Origin: Punica granatum
Taxonomy: Eukaryota > Streptophyta > Magnoliopsida > Myrtales > Lythraceae
Assembly: GCF_007655135.1 (NCBI RefSeq)
Contig: NC_045130.1
Location: 20,031,363-20,095,362, forward strand
Direction of reading: 5' to 3'
DNA length: 64,000 nucleotides
In this document: in pieces, positions 33,050-45,857 of the stretch
Layout: each line of letters starts with the position of its first letter
Numbering within the stretch: the stretch's first letter is position 1
Position numbers and translations under genes: made by a program
Notes under the pieces: model-generated
Database searches by the model: none
What the model was told of the DNA's origin: nothing
The model's input: the letters and a program-made list of their open reading frames with translations, nothing else

Positions 33050-36000
33050 TGTCAGCACCACATTTTGGCTCACCAATTCAAATTACATTATCAGTACTGA
33101 TCCAAGCCACAACTTGAGCAGAATACAGAAAAACGACTTAACAGAGCAGAAAATCACTGTTCATCCTCAAGTCGGCGAAATCAAGCAAATGACACATGGA
33201 TATGACAGAAGGACTCCAGAGATCATCAAAAAGCAACAGAGTGACTAGAGACAATGTCCAAAACCGGCATTTTCAGTATATCACATGGACAGTCCTATTT
33301 TCTGATAGTTCGCTCGACCATCGGAAGACAACTAATATTGGACTTAAAAAATCCACATCGATGCCAAACAGATGAAAAGTGTCCCTAAAGGCATTTTGCA
33401 AATCATCTGCTCTATACAGAACAACTTTCTGTATACAGACAACTTTTCAGTGGAAGTCCAAAAATGCCGGTTTCTCAAAGAAAAGTTAATTCCAAATATC
33501 AGATGCGGCCATGCCCCACAATCATACAGAACATGAGCAGTGCTTCAGATGGTCTTTTGGAAGCCATACAGACACCTGAATGACTTCCGAGCGACAAAAC
33601 GGGCATATCCCTCTTCGGAAGAGCATACCGGAGACTGGTGTGATGGAATTACGGCAAACGAAGTTCACACTACATTGCCTTGAAAACTCCAGCGGAGATT
33701 CGCAATCGGGCAAAACAAACAGCAAAACCCTTCACGGTTTCCCGAGTAACCTCCGAGGAGCACAAAAGGCCATTTTCAGTAAAGATCCTTATCCAGAGGT
33801 CCTCTTTGGGGAAACTTGACGCCGGATGCTTACGGTACACAATGCTAGCCTTCTCAAGGCTCAATGTGGAATCGTCGGAATGAATCACACAACTCATCTA
33901 GACCCCTCGAGCAGTGCTTTAAGGGTTTCAGATGCACTTTTCATATCCTTAGAGGCCCAATCTCGGCAAACGGAGATCACAGTGATCTCCGGATCGTCCA
34001 AGAAACTCAGAAAGCAATCTGAAAAATCTAGTTTCGGCCTCCTAGGACATCTCCGGCTCCATGTTTGCATTTACCGGCTTAAAGGACAAGTGCCAAGGTA
34101 ATTTGACAGTTTATGTCAAAATGACCGACGTGGGATGTGGATACAAGATATGCTGTCAGAAGTGGGTAACCTCGCTCTAAATGCATAAAAGGAGCAAAAC
34201 CGGTTTCCGAACCTCATACAAACATTTGGCAATTCCTCACGGAAAATGCCAATCTCGGACTCATTAAATCCGTTTCCTCGCGTATATCGATAATTCAACA
34301 TTCGGATCGAATCACGAGCCTCGAATGCGCGATCAATCGAGACCCGAGCTTTTTCCCGGTTTCTCCTCTTCGGTTGTGGGACTGACGGGATGCCCAAGAT
34401 GAGTCACCCTTTATTCTAGAAGCTTCTTCTTCTTCTTCAATGCAAGAAGCCAACTTGCATTCTTGCATGAAAATATCCAAGAAGTTTGAAGACAACACTC
34501 AAGCCTTCATCAATGCTCATTAATGCTTTTGGCTCTTCCACATGAAGGATACTTGGCTCACATTCATCCTCATCCTCATTAGGCAAACCGAAATTTGCTT
34601 ATGGGAGGCTTAAGTGTGCTTGCTTTTGCTTAATTGCCCATTAGCTTTGCCTATTAATAGCCCCAAAGTGATTAAGTTAATCACTTCTCCTCTTGCACAC
34701 TCTCTCCAAGCTTTCTCCCTCAAGAAAAGCTCTCAACTCCATAGCCAAAACCAACAAGCTTCAACACTTCAAAACCAAGAGAGAAAAACGGAAGAAAACC
34801 CGAAGAAAGCTTTGAGTTTCTTAAGTCGGAAGTCGATGTTCATCATCCCGACTTAAGTTCAAAACTTCTCAAACTCCATATCCCACTCATTTTGGACCCA
34901 TGGAGTTCATTGGTGAATTTGGTTTTTCCATTTGAAGTCTTTAAACTATTGTTTCAGGTCACTTAGTGCATTTCGGGTGAAGAATCGTCACTCTTGGGTG
35001 AACAGTGCGCGTCCCGCGCGTCACCCGTGCGCTCCCGCGCGCTCCACGAGCTCTGTCGCGCACCCGCGTGACTGCCGCGTGCCCGACGCCTCCCGCGCGC
35101 CTGCCTGCGCACCTGACGCCTCCCGCGCGTCTCCCGTGCACTCCAGCCGCACGCCCCGTGCGCCTAGCTCCCCGAATGTGCATGCCCTTGCATCCGAACA
35201 CTCTTCCAAGCGTTCATCCGAGTCACCCGACTCTCGAACACTTCCATGACTCTTTCCTCGTATCCCGAGGCAAGGGATAACATTCTCGACTTAGAGAAGT
35301 TAGAACCTTTTACATTATTTGCATGGCTATGGAGTAATGTGGTGTTTTATGCATGTTTAACTTGCAAGATGTAATTTTTATGCATTTCCATGTTATGTTA
35401 TGCATGTTTACTACCTTATAACTTGCTAGCATGTCGGAAAATGGTTTGGATCGTTGTATAGAAGACCATCCCGACCCGGAAATGGCAAGCAAGCTCTCGG
35501 CCAAGTCTCTAAATGGGATGGCCGAGACTTAACTTGCCCTTTTCGGGTTAAGATTGGCCTCCTTAGCCCGATCCAAGTTAGTTTCCGAATTTATTTTGTT
35601 GTTCTTGCATGCATGAAGCTGGTATTATTTTATCGATTCCTTAAATAACATGTTTGTGAATGTTTGCATGTTTAAATGAGTTAATCAAATCATGGTAATA
35701 CCGGCTTTTGTCAAAAACGTGTTATTCATCGTGTTTGATGTTTGAGCATGCGAAAAATAATTAAACCAAGGCAAGGAAATCATTTGTGATTTGAATTGAG
35801 CCATGAGAGTATTCGGCCATCTTTGACAAGGTGAAGCCGAGGGCTTCTTGGCCTTTTTTGGATCAAGAATGATTTCCTTATCTCGAGTTTAATTTGTTTC
35901 TCGGATTGTATGAAATTGTAATTTCGATATCTCCACGATTCCCATATTAAAACATCGTTTAAATCCTTTTTTTAAACAAACATGCATGGGTTTGTGTATC

Positions 36001-37652
36001 GAGGACTCATTCGGACCCATTCGGTTATAAGGGTATTGTCGGTTATTTAACCGAATTATCCTTGATCATTATGGATTTGTTTTGGTCGTCGAATCACGAA
36101 TCGTTTTCATAATTAATGCATTCGGCAATAACCTTAAGCATTAATTCCACGAGCGGGTTAATCGGGACGTTCACACGGTTAATTCATTCAATTTAAACAA
36201 CTTTGCACGAATTGGACATTAATTTGTAACTTGTGTCAACGAATTACAAAACGGTGTTAATGCCCTTTTCAAAACCTCATACTTTCAAATCTATATTGTG
36301 TTGTTCTCCTTTTCTGAAAAAACAAATTTTCGAATCAAGGGCAAGAACATCATTTTGTGTTTTGCCGTCATCTTAGCATCGTTTAAGATGTCAGTTGGGT
36401 ATTCTGTATCAAAATTACAATTACCTGACTAATCATTTCACTCGACTTAACCAAATCCTAGAAAATGGTTAGGTGGAACTCTAGGTTCCAAATCTAGAGT
36501 CAAAATACAAGTTTGGATCAATTCAGTGGTAATTCAGTGTCACAACACCGAATCACTGTAAAAGCAATCCACACACATGAGATTTGACTCTCTTTTTCAA
36601 GTTTCCAACAAAAGCTGAATGCTAAAACATTGGCACGTGTTTGATTGCTTAGCATATGGCATTTGCTTGTAAAAACACCCCTGGGTTAATAATCTGTTAA
36701 TTCACGTAAACACGACAATAACAAACACCTTGTCTGTTATTAACATGTTGCGTGTTATCTTTCAGCACCTGTTTGCCATACGAGTTGAGCCTGATTCCTA
36801 GGCCGAATAATATTAGGGTTTAACGCCCTAATCATCAAGCACAGGGTCCAACGCCCTAATCATCACTCACAGGGTCCAACGCCCTATTCATTGAGAGCGC
36901 ATGTCGAATTTCAGTTTTTCGGTGTTTCCCTAAACTCACAGTGAGTTAGAGCGGAGTAATAACCGAATGCAAACTGACTGAGATTCACCCATTTGTAATT
37001 ATGATTTGATGCATTTTTGAGAGTTCATTGTAAGGATTTTTGTTTTGTACATTCAATATGTAAGAATCTCAGTTGGCGAGCAAACGGTCCGAGAGTCGAA
37101 TCATTCGAATCGGTTTCATGCTTGCCCAAAGGGAAGTAATCCAAGATCTCGCGGTTCTGGTTTACGCAGGGATTCAACCTCCATGGTTTGATGAACTGTA
37201 TCGCAAGATTGTGAACCAATTCCCTGACATACAGATTTACTTCTCTCTCGGCTTCTCAATCAACATCGTTTAATTCATCAAATTTACGGTGTCAAAACGT
37301 GTGAGCCAAACACAGCTTAATTCATGCGATGAATAAATAAAACATGCAAGCCTAGCAAACCAGAGTACCGAAAGGGCGTACGGGATAAAAGCCTGCACGT
37401 AACATGAACCCCCGAACACGGATTTTCCGGTTTCGCACAGATCAATGTCTTAACGACAAACTAGTTGTTCCATACCCCTAGACTCGGGTAACTTATCCGC
37501 CCTCGACATTCGGGTCGTAAAATGATAAGTGGTGACTCCTTCTCTCACGCGTGTCCGTCACGTGTTCCCACGGGAAGGTGGACACTCCCAAGTTGCGCGA
37601 TCCAAAAGCGCGCATGCGGGCCCCGACGAGAGTCCACATTCGGGTCCGTACA
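33050..37652 (+). repeat. 3' LTR of element B
   Basis: A 4603-bp LTR, near-identical in layout to 20389-25009. Differences include TATTAATA for the TATA box, a damaged donor-like site (AAGGGATAAC near 35270), a TGGTGACTCC variant of the U5 motif (37530-37539) and a slightly different GC-rich core (34990-35230). Confidence 0.94.
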
Positions 37653-39668
37653 ACATCAATCAATCCAAATAGAGCAAAATGGGCTTTTGAGTCCTCAGGC
37701 CACTTGAGCATTCGATTACAAGGAGAATGTCAATATTATGCTCATTAAAATCGTATCCACGCGTACATTAATAATTCGTCGTTCAAACGAGCCACGAAAA
37801 TCAAACGCGTGACCAATCGATCCTCGAGCTTTTTTCGACTTTCTTTTTAACCAAGTGGGCCCCTCAAGCTAGCCAAGCTAAGCTGAGCCACGAGCCATGG
37901 CTCACCTCTAAGGGCAAGCCAAATGAGCCTCTTCCATTCAATTCAAAATATTTCTTACACCTATCTCCCATCCACTTTCCCTAATTTCTCCCACACTCTA
38001 CCTTGACATTTCCCCTCCCTAATCCCTCTTTGAAAACCAGCCACCCCTAATCACTCCCCTAAATACACTTAACTTTGCTTAATTGTATCATTAGAGCCTC
38101 CTATAAGTTCCTATACATCATTAACACTAATCACAACTCACCACCCATCCTCTCACTAACTTTCTCATTCTAGGAGACCCTCTCAAGTCCCTTAGAGCTC
38201 AGCCCTTTTAGAAAAATCGCATAGCCTCATCTCAGCCCAGTTACAAGGCCATTTCACCCGAAAACTCAATCGTTTTTTGGCGACAACCACCTAACCCGAA
38301 CCAAACTTGACTAAACTTCATATCCCACATGTTTTCGACTTCCTAAATTCATTTTCAAGCTTAGTTTTAGCATTCGATGCCTCCAACCCCGCATTTCAGT
38401 AGATAATAGAAATAGTACAGAATCAGGTTTCCATAGCCACTCCCAAGTCCTAGACGTGCCATTCCTTCCCACGACCACGGTGAGTCGTGCCTACACTTTT
38501 TAAGGGTTCCTCACAACCCTCACTCTCCCCCGTGACAAGGTGGTCGCGTGTCGAGAGCCGATCAACCGTGCAAGGCCACCTTTTCCCTTCTTTTTCTTAA
38601 TCAGGTTTCACAAATATTTTTACGGTTTCTTCTTTGCATTTCCGGTTTGCTTGAGCCTTGGCGTGTCACAAGTTGGTCACGACCACTTTTAGCAACACCT
38701 TAAGAATCGGAGGACCCCGAGCCAACTGGGTGCCGTGGCCCGAGCCATCGTGTTGACCCATCTCTTTCCTAGGTGCCGCTGTTGCTCCTCTCGGGTGCAT
38801 TCTGCACTTACTGTCCAGCCGGGTCTAGCGACCCTCGAGCCACTTCTCCGACTCTTTCCTCGTGTCCTGAAGCTAGGTATAACTCCTTTACGACTTAGAG
38901 AAGTAGGTCTCTTAGTCTAGTAGGCTTGTGGGGCAATAAGGCGATTTTATACCATTTTGTATGCAAGTTCGTATCTTTAGACGTTTTCATGCACTTTATT
39001 TCATATTATGCACGATTATTGTTATCATGACGAGAAATGGTGTGATTCGAGTTCGTGGAGATCACCACGGCTTGGGAGAGCCAAGATAATCCCACGGTCA
39101 CACCTTAAGGGGTGGAGCCGTGAGCTCCTTCTCGGCTCACCCGAGACCAAGGAGGATCTCCTCCTCCTCGAAACCATTTAGTTCTCATGTTTTGTATCCT
39201 CTTATGGTTACAACATGTAGCCGTGTCGGAAAACGGGTTGTCTTGACATCGAGGAGATCGTCATGTCCCTGGAGAACCAAAGGAACCCTTCGGCATCCTC
39301 TTTAGAGAGGTAGCCGAGGGTTTCCCTTGATTGTCCTAGGCCATCGATGGTCTCCTCTTCACGATCTAAGTCGTTTTCCAAATCCTTACATTTTTATTTT
39401 CGCATGAGCTGATGTCATTTTATTGATTCCTTTAAATATCATGTTTGTGTTAGTTTACGTGCTTGTTTGTGTTCCTGAGATCATGGCGGCATCGGCTTTG
39501 TAAAATTTGTGTGTCATTGTTGTGCTTGATGTGTTATGTATGCAAGAAATGGCTAAAACCGATATAGGAGATCGTCCAAGACTCAAGCCGGGTCAAGGGG
39601 ACTCTCGGCCCTCTTCTTTAGAGAGTGGGCGAATGACCCTTGACCTCTCTCGGGTCATTGTTGTGTCA
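37653..39668 (+). mobile_element. LTR fragment C, right part
   Basis: Continues C after element B (left flank copy ACATC at 37653-37657). It resembles the D LTR: TATA-like CTATAAG at 38101-38107, the hairpin module at 38482-38575 with CGTGAC/GTCGCG (38531-38536, 38543-38548) ending in GCCGATCAACC, and a donor-like CTAG|GTATAAC at 38877. It breaks off near 39668 (uncertain by about 15 bp) where copia sequence begins. No gene; short frames are not conserved. Confidence 0.78.
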
Positions 39669-39703
39669 TAATACTTATTTTGTATATTTCTATGGTAGTT
39701 ACC

Positions 39704-42700
39704 ATGGCGGGGAGCACTTCTAGTACTTTCTGTTTGCGATCCGTCCTTGATAAGGACAAACTGTCAGGGAATAATTTCCTTGGTTGGTATCGAAACTTGA
39801 GAATTGTTCTCACCCAAGAAAAGAAACTATATGTCTTAGAGCAACCTCTTCTTGAGCCACCACCTGACGATGCCCCCCAAGCTGAGAAAGATGCTTATAG
39901 TAAGCATCATGATGATGCCGTAAACGTCGGATGTCTCATGTTAGTCACCATGGACTCGGAGCTTCAGAAGCAACACGAGAACATGATGGCGTACGATATG
40001 ATCGTGCATCTCAGGCAACTCTATCAAGAGCAGGCCCGACATGAGAGATTCGAGATCTCTAAAGCACTTTTTCAGGCAAGGTTGACTGAGGGTAGCCCAG
40101 TGGGTCTTCATGTACTCAAGATGATTGGGTACGTCGAGACTCTGGGAAGACTGGGATTTCCTCTGGGTCAAGAGTTGGCCACAGATTTAGTCCTACAGTC
40201 ACTGCCCAGTAGTTATAGTCAGTTCATTATGAGCTATAATATGAATGACTATAATAAACCATTGCCTGAATTGCTTAACATGTTGAGAACAGCTGAGCAT
40301 GATATCAGTAAGGGGATGTCCGTTCTAATGGTCCAGGGGACCAAAAGAAAGGGCCAGGGCAAGAGTAAAGGCAAGAAGGCTAAAGGTGCATCCAAGTATG
40401 ACTTGGATGCGTTGAAGCCTAAAGCCAAGGTGGCGAAGAATGATTACTGCTTCCGTTGTGGCAACACTGGACATTGGAAGCGGAATTGTAAGGTATACCT
40501 GGAGGAGTTGAAGAAGAAGAAGGGAAGTGAGACTTCCACTTCAGGTATCCATGTTATAGAGATCAATGTATCTACTACTTCTACATCTTGGGTATTAGAT
40601 ACCGGGTGTGGTGCTCATATTTGTGGAAATATGCAGGACCTAAAGGACAGTAGATCGTTGGCAAAGGGCGAAGTGGACCTACGAGTTGGAAATGGAGCAA
40701 GAGTTGCTACATTAACTGTAGGGACTTATCACCTAGTTTTGCCTACTGGGCTAGTATTAGATCTTAACGACTGTTATTATGTACCTGCTATTAGTAGAAA
40801 CATAATATCTGTTTCTTGTTTGGACAAGAAGGGATTTTGTTTCACTATCAAGAACAAGTGTTGTTCTATGTACATGAATGATGTATATTATGGCAGTGCA
40901 CATTTAAGTAATGGTCTGTATGTTCTTGATCTAGATACGCCTATTTATAATGTGGAAACCAAACGGCTCAAATCTAATGATTCGAACCCGACTTACCTCT
41001 GGCATTGTCGTTTAGGCCATATTAGCGAGAATCGCATCTCTAGACTCCATAAGGTTGGATTACTGGACTCGTTTGATTTAGAATCGATCGAGACATGCGA
41101 ACCTTGCTTAATGGGGAAAATGACTAAGGCCCCTTTTACCGGAAAAGGTGAGCGAGCTAGTGATCATCTGGCTCTCATACATACCAATGTATGTGGACCA
41201 GTGAACAAGCTTGCTAGAGGTGGGTATCTCTACTTCATTACATTTACTGATGATTTCAGTAGATTTGGATATGTGTATTTGATGAAACACAAATCTGAAT
41301 CCTTTGAAAAGTTCAAAGAATTTAAGAATGAAGTGGAGAATCAGTTGGGTAAGAGCATTAAAGTTCTTCGATCAGATCGAGGAGGTGAATATTTGAGCTA
41401 TGAGTTCGCTGACTATCTTAAACAGTGTGGGATTTTATCTCAACTGACTCCACCTGGAACACCACAGTGGAATGGTGTAGCTGAAAGGAGGAATCGAACT
41501 TTATTAGATATGGTTCGATCTTTGATGAGTCATGCAAACTTACCTGACTCCTTTTGGGGATATGCTCTACAGACAGCTGCTCTCATATTAAACAATGCTC
41601 CGTCGAAATCAGTTGAAAGGACACCATATGAGATGTGGTATGGGAAGCGTCCCAAGATGTCTTTTCTAAAGATATGGGGTTGCGAAGCTTATGTGAAGAG
41701 ATTATCTTCGGATAAGCTTGGCCCTAAATCGGACAAATGTTACTTTGTGGGGTATCCTAAGGAAACTCGAGGATACTATTTCTATAATCCCATCGAGGGC
41801 AAAGTGTTTGTTGCTCGAACTGCGGTATTCCTTGAGAAAGAGTTTCTCTCCAAAGGAACTAGTGGGAGAAAATTAGAACTTGGGGAAGTTGTACTACAAA
41901 ATGACATTGACCAATCGACGGGTGAGGTTGCAGAGCAAGTACCACAAGATGTCGTGGCACAATCTTCTGCACATGTGACACAGGAGTCTCGCAGGTCTAG
42001 TAGGATACGTCATGAGCCCGAGAGATATGGATTTCTCGTGACTCAAAACAATGACGTATTGCTCATAGATGATGATGAGCCTACAACCTATGCGGAAGCC
42101 GTAATAGGCCCTGACTCTGAGAAATGGCTGGTGGCCATGAGATCTGAGATGGAGTCCATGTACACTAACCAAGTATGGACTTTGGTTGATCCACCTGAAG
42201 GGGCAAAACCCACTGGGTGTAAGTGGGTCTTCAAGAAGAAGACTGACATGGACGGTAATGTGATTACCTTTAAGGGCCGACTTGTGGCAAAAGGTTTCAG
42301 ACAAGTTCATGGTGTTGACTATGACGAAACTTTTTTCCTGGTGGCTATGCTTAAATCCATAAGGATCTTGCTTGCAATTGCAGCTTATTATGACTATGAG
42401 ATCTGGCAAATGGATGTCAAAACTGCTTTCCTGAATGGGAATCTCCTCGAGGATGTGTATATGACGTAACCTGAGGGTTTTGTCGATCCACATAGTGCCA
42501 AAAAGGTTTGTAAGCTACAACGGTCTATTTATGTGCTGAAGCAAACTTCTAGGAGCTGGAATCTTCGTTTTGATGATGCAATCAAAGAGTTTGGTTTCAT
42601 CAAGAATGAAGATGAACCCTGTGTTTACAAGAAGGTTAGTGGGAGCATAGTAATCTTCCTGGTGTTATATGTAGATGACATACTTCTGATAGGGAATGAC

Positions 42701-43657
42701 ATTCCTTCCCTACAGTCTGTAAAAACTTGGTTGGGAAGGTGTTTCTCTATGAAGGACTTAGGCGAAGCTACCTACGTGCTAGGTATCAGGATCTATAGAG
42801 ATAGATCCAGGAGACTGCTTGGCTTAAGTCAGAGTGCATACATAGATAAAGTGCTTCGGCGTTTTAGCATGCAGGATTCTAAGAAATGGTCGCTGCCTAT
42901 GTTACATGGCATAAGCCTTTCGAAGGCTCAGTGTCCTTCTACTCGAAAGGAGAGGGACCGCATGAATAGGATTCCATATGCGTCAGCTATTGGATCCATC
43001 ATGTATGCTATGTTATGCACTCGATCAGATGTCTCGTATGCTTTGAGTATGACGAGTCGATACCAATCAGATCCAGGTGAAAGACACTGGATTGCAGTAA
43101 AGAACATCCTTAAGTACTTACGAAGGACTAAGGAGATGTTTTTGGTATATGGAGGCGAAGAAGAGCTCGTTGTAAGAGGTTACACCGATGCTAGCTTCCA
43201 GACCGATAAGGACGACAGTAGATCGCAGTCAGGGTATGTGTTCTGTCTGAATGGAGGTGCTGTGAGTTGGAAGAGTTCCAAACAGGAGACAGTAGCCGAT
43301 TCTACCATAGAGGCCGAGTATATTGCTGCCTCTAACGCTGCAAAAGAGGCCGTTTGGATCAAGAAGTTCGTGACAGAACTTGTTGTGGTTCCTAGCATCG
43401 CAGACCCAGTGGATCTCTATTGTGACAACAATGGAGCCATTGCGCAAGCTAAGGAACCCAGGTCTCACCAGCGATCCAAACATATACTCAGGCGCTTCCA
43501 TCTCATTCGCGAGATCATCGACAGAGGAGATGTGAAGATATGCAGAATCCCAACAGATGAGAATCTCGCAGATCCACTTACGAAGCCTCTTGTGCAGCGC
43601 AAGCACGAGGCTCACACTAGATCTATTGGCATAAGACATGTGCCAGATTGGCTCTAG
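39704..43657 (+). pseudogene. Copia gag-pol polyprotein with one nonsense codon
   Basis: One frame runs from ATG 39704 (good context ACCATGG) to TAG 43655-43657, broken only by TAA at 42467-42469 inside RT. The expected residue there is Gln, so CAA to TAA. Order: gag; CCHC knuckle C-x2-C-x4-H-x4-C (40448-40489, about residue 249); protease DTG (40598, residue 299); integrase HHCC region from 41003; integrase core with SDRGGEY and NGVAERRNRT; RT with YVDD (42668-42679); RNase H with TDASF and EAEYIAAS. The first integrase catalytic position (HTxVCGP, codon 41186-41188, residue 495) encodes Asn where the family has Asp. The element could not have moved in this form. Both parts of the frame are otherwise clean, so decay is recent. 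Confidence 0.93.
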
Positions 43658-43660
43658 TGC

Positions 43661-43671
43661 AAGTGGGAGAT
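43661..43671 (+). other. Polypurine tract of the copia element
   Basis: AAGTGGGAGAT directly before the LTR start at 43672, a few bases after the polyprotein stop. Confidence 0.8.
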
Positions 43672-44831
43672 TGTTGGGAATTGGTGTATGCCCTAGAGGC
43701 AATCTATAATCAGTTTTGTAATATGATATCTATTTCATTATAAAACGAGGCATATCTGTTATTGTGTAGATTGCGCTAAATATGATTTTACACAATAATG
43801 TCCTTGGAATAGTAGGTTCAATAGGCATCAAGTGTGACTTGATTGTGAGATCCTATAATTACTGAACATTATTCCTAAATGTCCATAGTCAAAGTATTAT
43901 CGTTAATTAGGACAACGGTAATACGGTTAGACTAGTGTGAGTGTTGATTGATGACCAAATCTCATAGGTCATGGATATGGAGATATCAAATCACACCACA
44001 TGTATACATTAAGAGTAATGTGTATTGGACTGATCCGCCATGAGATTGCTACATGGGTTGTTACGTGACTGTCATTAGCATATCTCAAAGTGACTATAGT
44101 GTAATGGTCCTTTGACTTGAGGTCACCATGGATTCCTACGTGTAATGTCGTATATTTTGATACTGTCAAACGCCACCGTAACAGGCTGGTTATAAAGATA
44201 GTTATTGGGTATGCCACAAAGCATGGAAAAGAATGTGAGTGACCAAGATAGGATTTGTCCCTCCTACGAAACGGGAGCGATATCTCACGGCCACTTGGTG
44301 GTTAAGTCTAAAAGTGTATGCATACCCAAATGAGTCGATATAATGATATCGAGCTCATTTATTCTGATAGACTTACCCGATAAACCAAGAAAGAGAGATA
44401 TTGAGCCATACAAGGATGTCATCGACCATGCCTTGGGCTCAATAGAGATATAGAGGACAAAGGGATTATATTACACGGTAACGTAAGTCACAAGGTTCGT
44501 CGAGAAATTGACTTTCCGATTACTTGAGTAACAGCGATGCATTGCTAGATGCCGCTCACTGTTTGTGATATTGAAATAGAGATTTCGATATTACTATCAA
44601 CGTAATTGGGAACCTACAGGGTCACACACTACGACTAAATTGATGAGATATTTTGAAACAAACAAAATCGTCTAATAGAGATTAGATGATTTATGGTGCG
44701 ACCAATTAATCGGATATTTAATGAGATTAAATTTGTCGATTAATTAGACTCGATTTATTAGATTAAATGAACACAATTGATGCACGATCCATGTGATGAC
44801 ACATGGCAATTTCAAACTCTTAATTCTTTGT

Positions 44832-44882
44832 CCCACATCGGTGGGTTACAAATTTTCTTCCCCCCTCAGCTGCTTATAAAAA
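44832..44882 (+). promoter_or_regulatory. Copia LTR core promoter
   Basis: The CCCACATCGG box, common upstream of plant retroelement and gene TATA boxes, lies about 35 bp before TATAAAAA. The start site would be near 44910. Confidence 0.65.
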
Positions 44883-44894
44883 GGGGCAGTGAGG

Positions 44895-45045
44895 TTGTAT
44901 GCATATATGTGTGTGTGAATGTATGCATGTATGTGTGTATATGCATATACTTTTATATATATAAAAGCACACACATATAATTATATGTGCAGAGACATAT
45001 ATGTGTGCGTGCATATATGTGTATGCATATAAAGTATATATATTT
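44895..45045. repeat. TATG/CATA-rich microsatellite in the copia LTR
   Basis: Imperfect alternating purine-pyrimidine sequence (GTATGCATGTATGTG, TATATATATA, CATATATGTG). Contains the self-complementary block TTTTATATATATAAAA. Confidence 0.8.
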
Positions 45046-45341
45046 GGGTTGAATTGTTCAATTCAAATTAGGTCCATTAGTTTGAAAATTTCGGGTGTCG
45101 CATCGGTGTTTCTTTCGAGTGTTGGCCGCTAGTATCGCCGATCTCGAAGACTCGTCGACAAAATCGGTGTGGACACCGGTAGAGGCGTCACGCGTGGAAC
45201 GCTCGGTCGACAACTTTAAATATTCCAGGTACGCTTTTATTTACTCTTATTCTTCTAGTAGGTCTTGGAATTAGTTTCACGGGTATGAAATTTTGAATTT
45301 CTGTTCCTTTTTCGTTTCCGTTGCGCCCCGTGAAACTAGCA

Positions 45342-45857
45342 ATAGATGAGTTGTGTAATTCATTCCGACGATTCCACGTTGAGCCTTGGGAAAGCTAGCA
45401 CTGTGTAAGGTAGGCACCCAGTGTCAAGTTTCCGTAAAAAGGACCTCCGAATATGCATTTCCACTAAAAATGGCCATTTCTGTTCTTCGGAGGTTACTCG
45501 GGAAACTGAGAAGGGTTCTGCTGTCTGTTTTGCCCAATTGTGAATGTTTGCTAGAGTTTTCAGGGCAATGTAGTACGAACTTCATTTGCCGTAATTTTGT
45601 CAGACCAGTCTCCGGTTATGTTTTTTCGAAGAGGGGTATGCCCGTTTTGTCACTCGAAAGTCATTTGGAGTGTCTGTGTGGCTTCCAAGAGACCATCTGA
45701 AGTATTGCTCGTGCTCTGTATCCTTGTGCGGCATGGCCGCATCCAACATTTGGAATTGACTTTTCTATAGGAAATCGGCATTTTTGGACTTCCACTGAAA
45801 AGTTGTATGTATACAGAAAGTTGTTATGTATAGAGCAGATGATTCTCAAAATGTGTT
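45342..45857 (-). mobile_element. LTR remnant F (A family)
   Basis: Minus-oriented segment matching 16610-17120 of the A 5' LTR (U3 region, about 350-860 bp from the LTR start). Examples are GATGAGTTGTG / ATTCCGACGATTCC at its left and GTATACAGAAAGTTGT at its right. The copia element bounds it on the left and D interrupts it at 45857/45858. GTGTT (45853-45857) is the expected target duplication of D, whose partner is off-window. The frame 45386-45700 is U3 sequence, not a gene. Confidence 0.83.

Larger units (their letters stand above)
20389..37652 (+). mobile_element. Element B: complete ORF1-only Ogre/Tat-type LTR retrotransposon
   Basis: A 17.26-kb element, plus strand: 5' LTR (20389-25009), primer site (25013-25030), broken ORF1 (25593-27079), hairpin module, arrays, polypurine tract (33036-33049) and 3' LTR (33050-37652). 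The interior of 8.04 kb contains no gag-pol sequence. The order and content match element A, so the deletion of gag-pol is shared by family members and is not a private event. The two LTRs are very similar in hand-aligned stretches (two differences in 60 nt around 24001 and 36640), suggesting moderate age. It sits in LTR C. Confidence 0.93.
39668..45341 (+). mobile_element. 5'-truncated Angela/BARE-type Ty1/copia retrotransposon
   Basis: The polyprotein gene (39704-43657), polypurine tract and one LTR (43672-45341) are present. The 5' LTR and primer site are absent: only about 35 bp of leader precede the ATG, and no TGGTATCAGAGC-like site is seen. The left neighbour is LTR C (plus) and the right neighbour is LTR remnant F (minus), so the two flanks are not two halves of one site. 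Lineage is judged from the LTR start (TGTTGGGAATT, TATGCCCTAGAGGC), the LTR length of about 1.67 kb and the gag sequence. Confidence 0.9.
43672..45341 (+). repeat. 3' LTR of the copia element
   Basis: 1670 bp from TGTTGGGAATT to CTAGCA. The promoter lies about 1.2 kb in: CCCACATCGG (44832-44841) and TATAAAAA (44875-44882). Downstream is an alternating TATG/CATA-rich segment (about 44895-45045). The last bases are followed by ATAGATGAG, which belongs to remnant F. Frames at 43969-44217 and 44777-44980 are chance. Confidence 0.88.

Noticed and set aside
37653..39668. Host intergenic DNA or a host promoter
   Set aside because: The stretch matches D-type LTR blocks (TATA region, hairpin module, donor-like site) and continues fragment C across the B insertion.
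42467..42469. Programmed readthrough or frameshift in the copia polyprotein
   Set aside because: The family normally has one continuous frame, the stop sits inside RT rather than at a domain boundary, and a single CAA to TAA change explains it.
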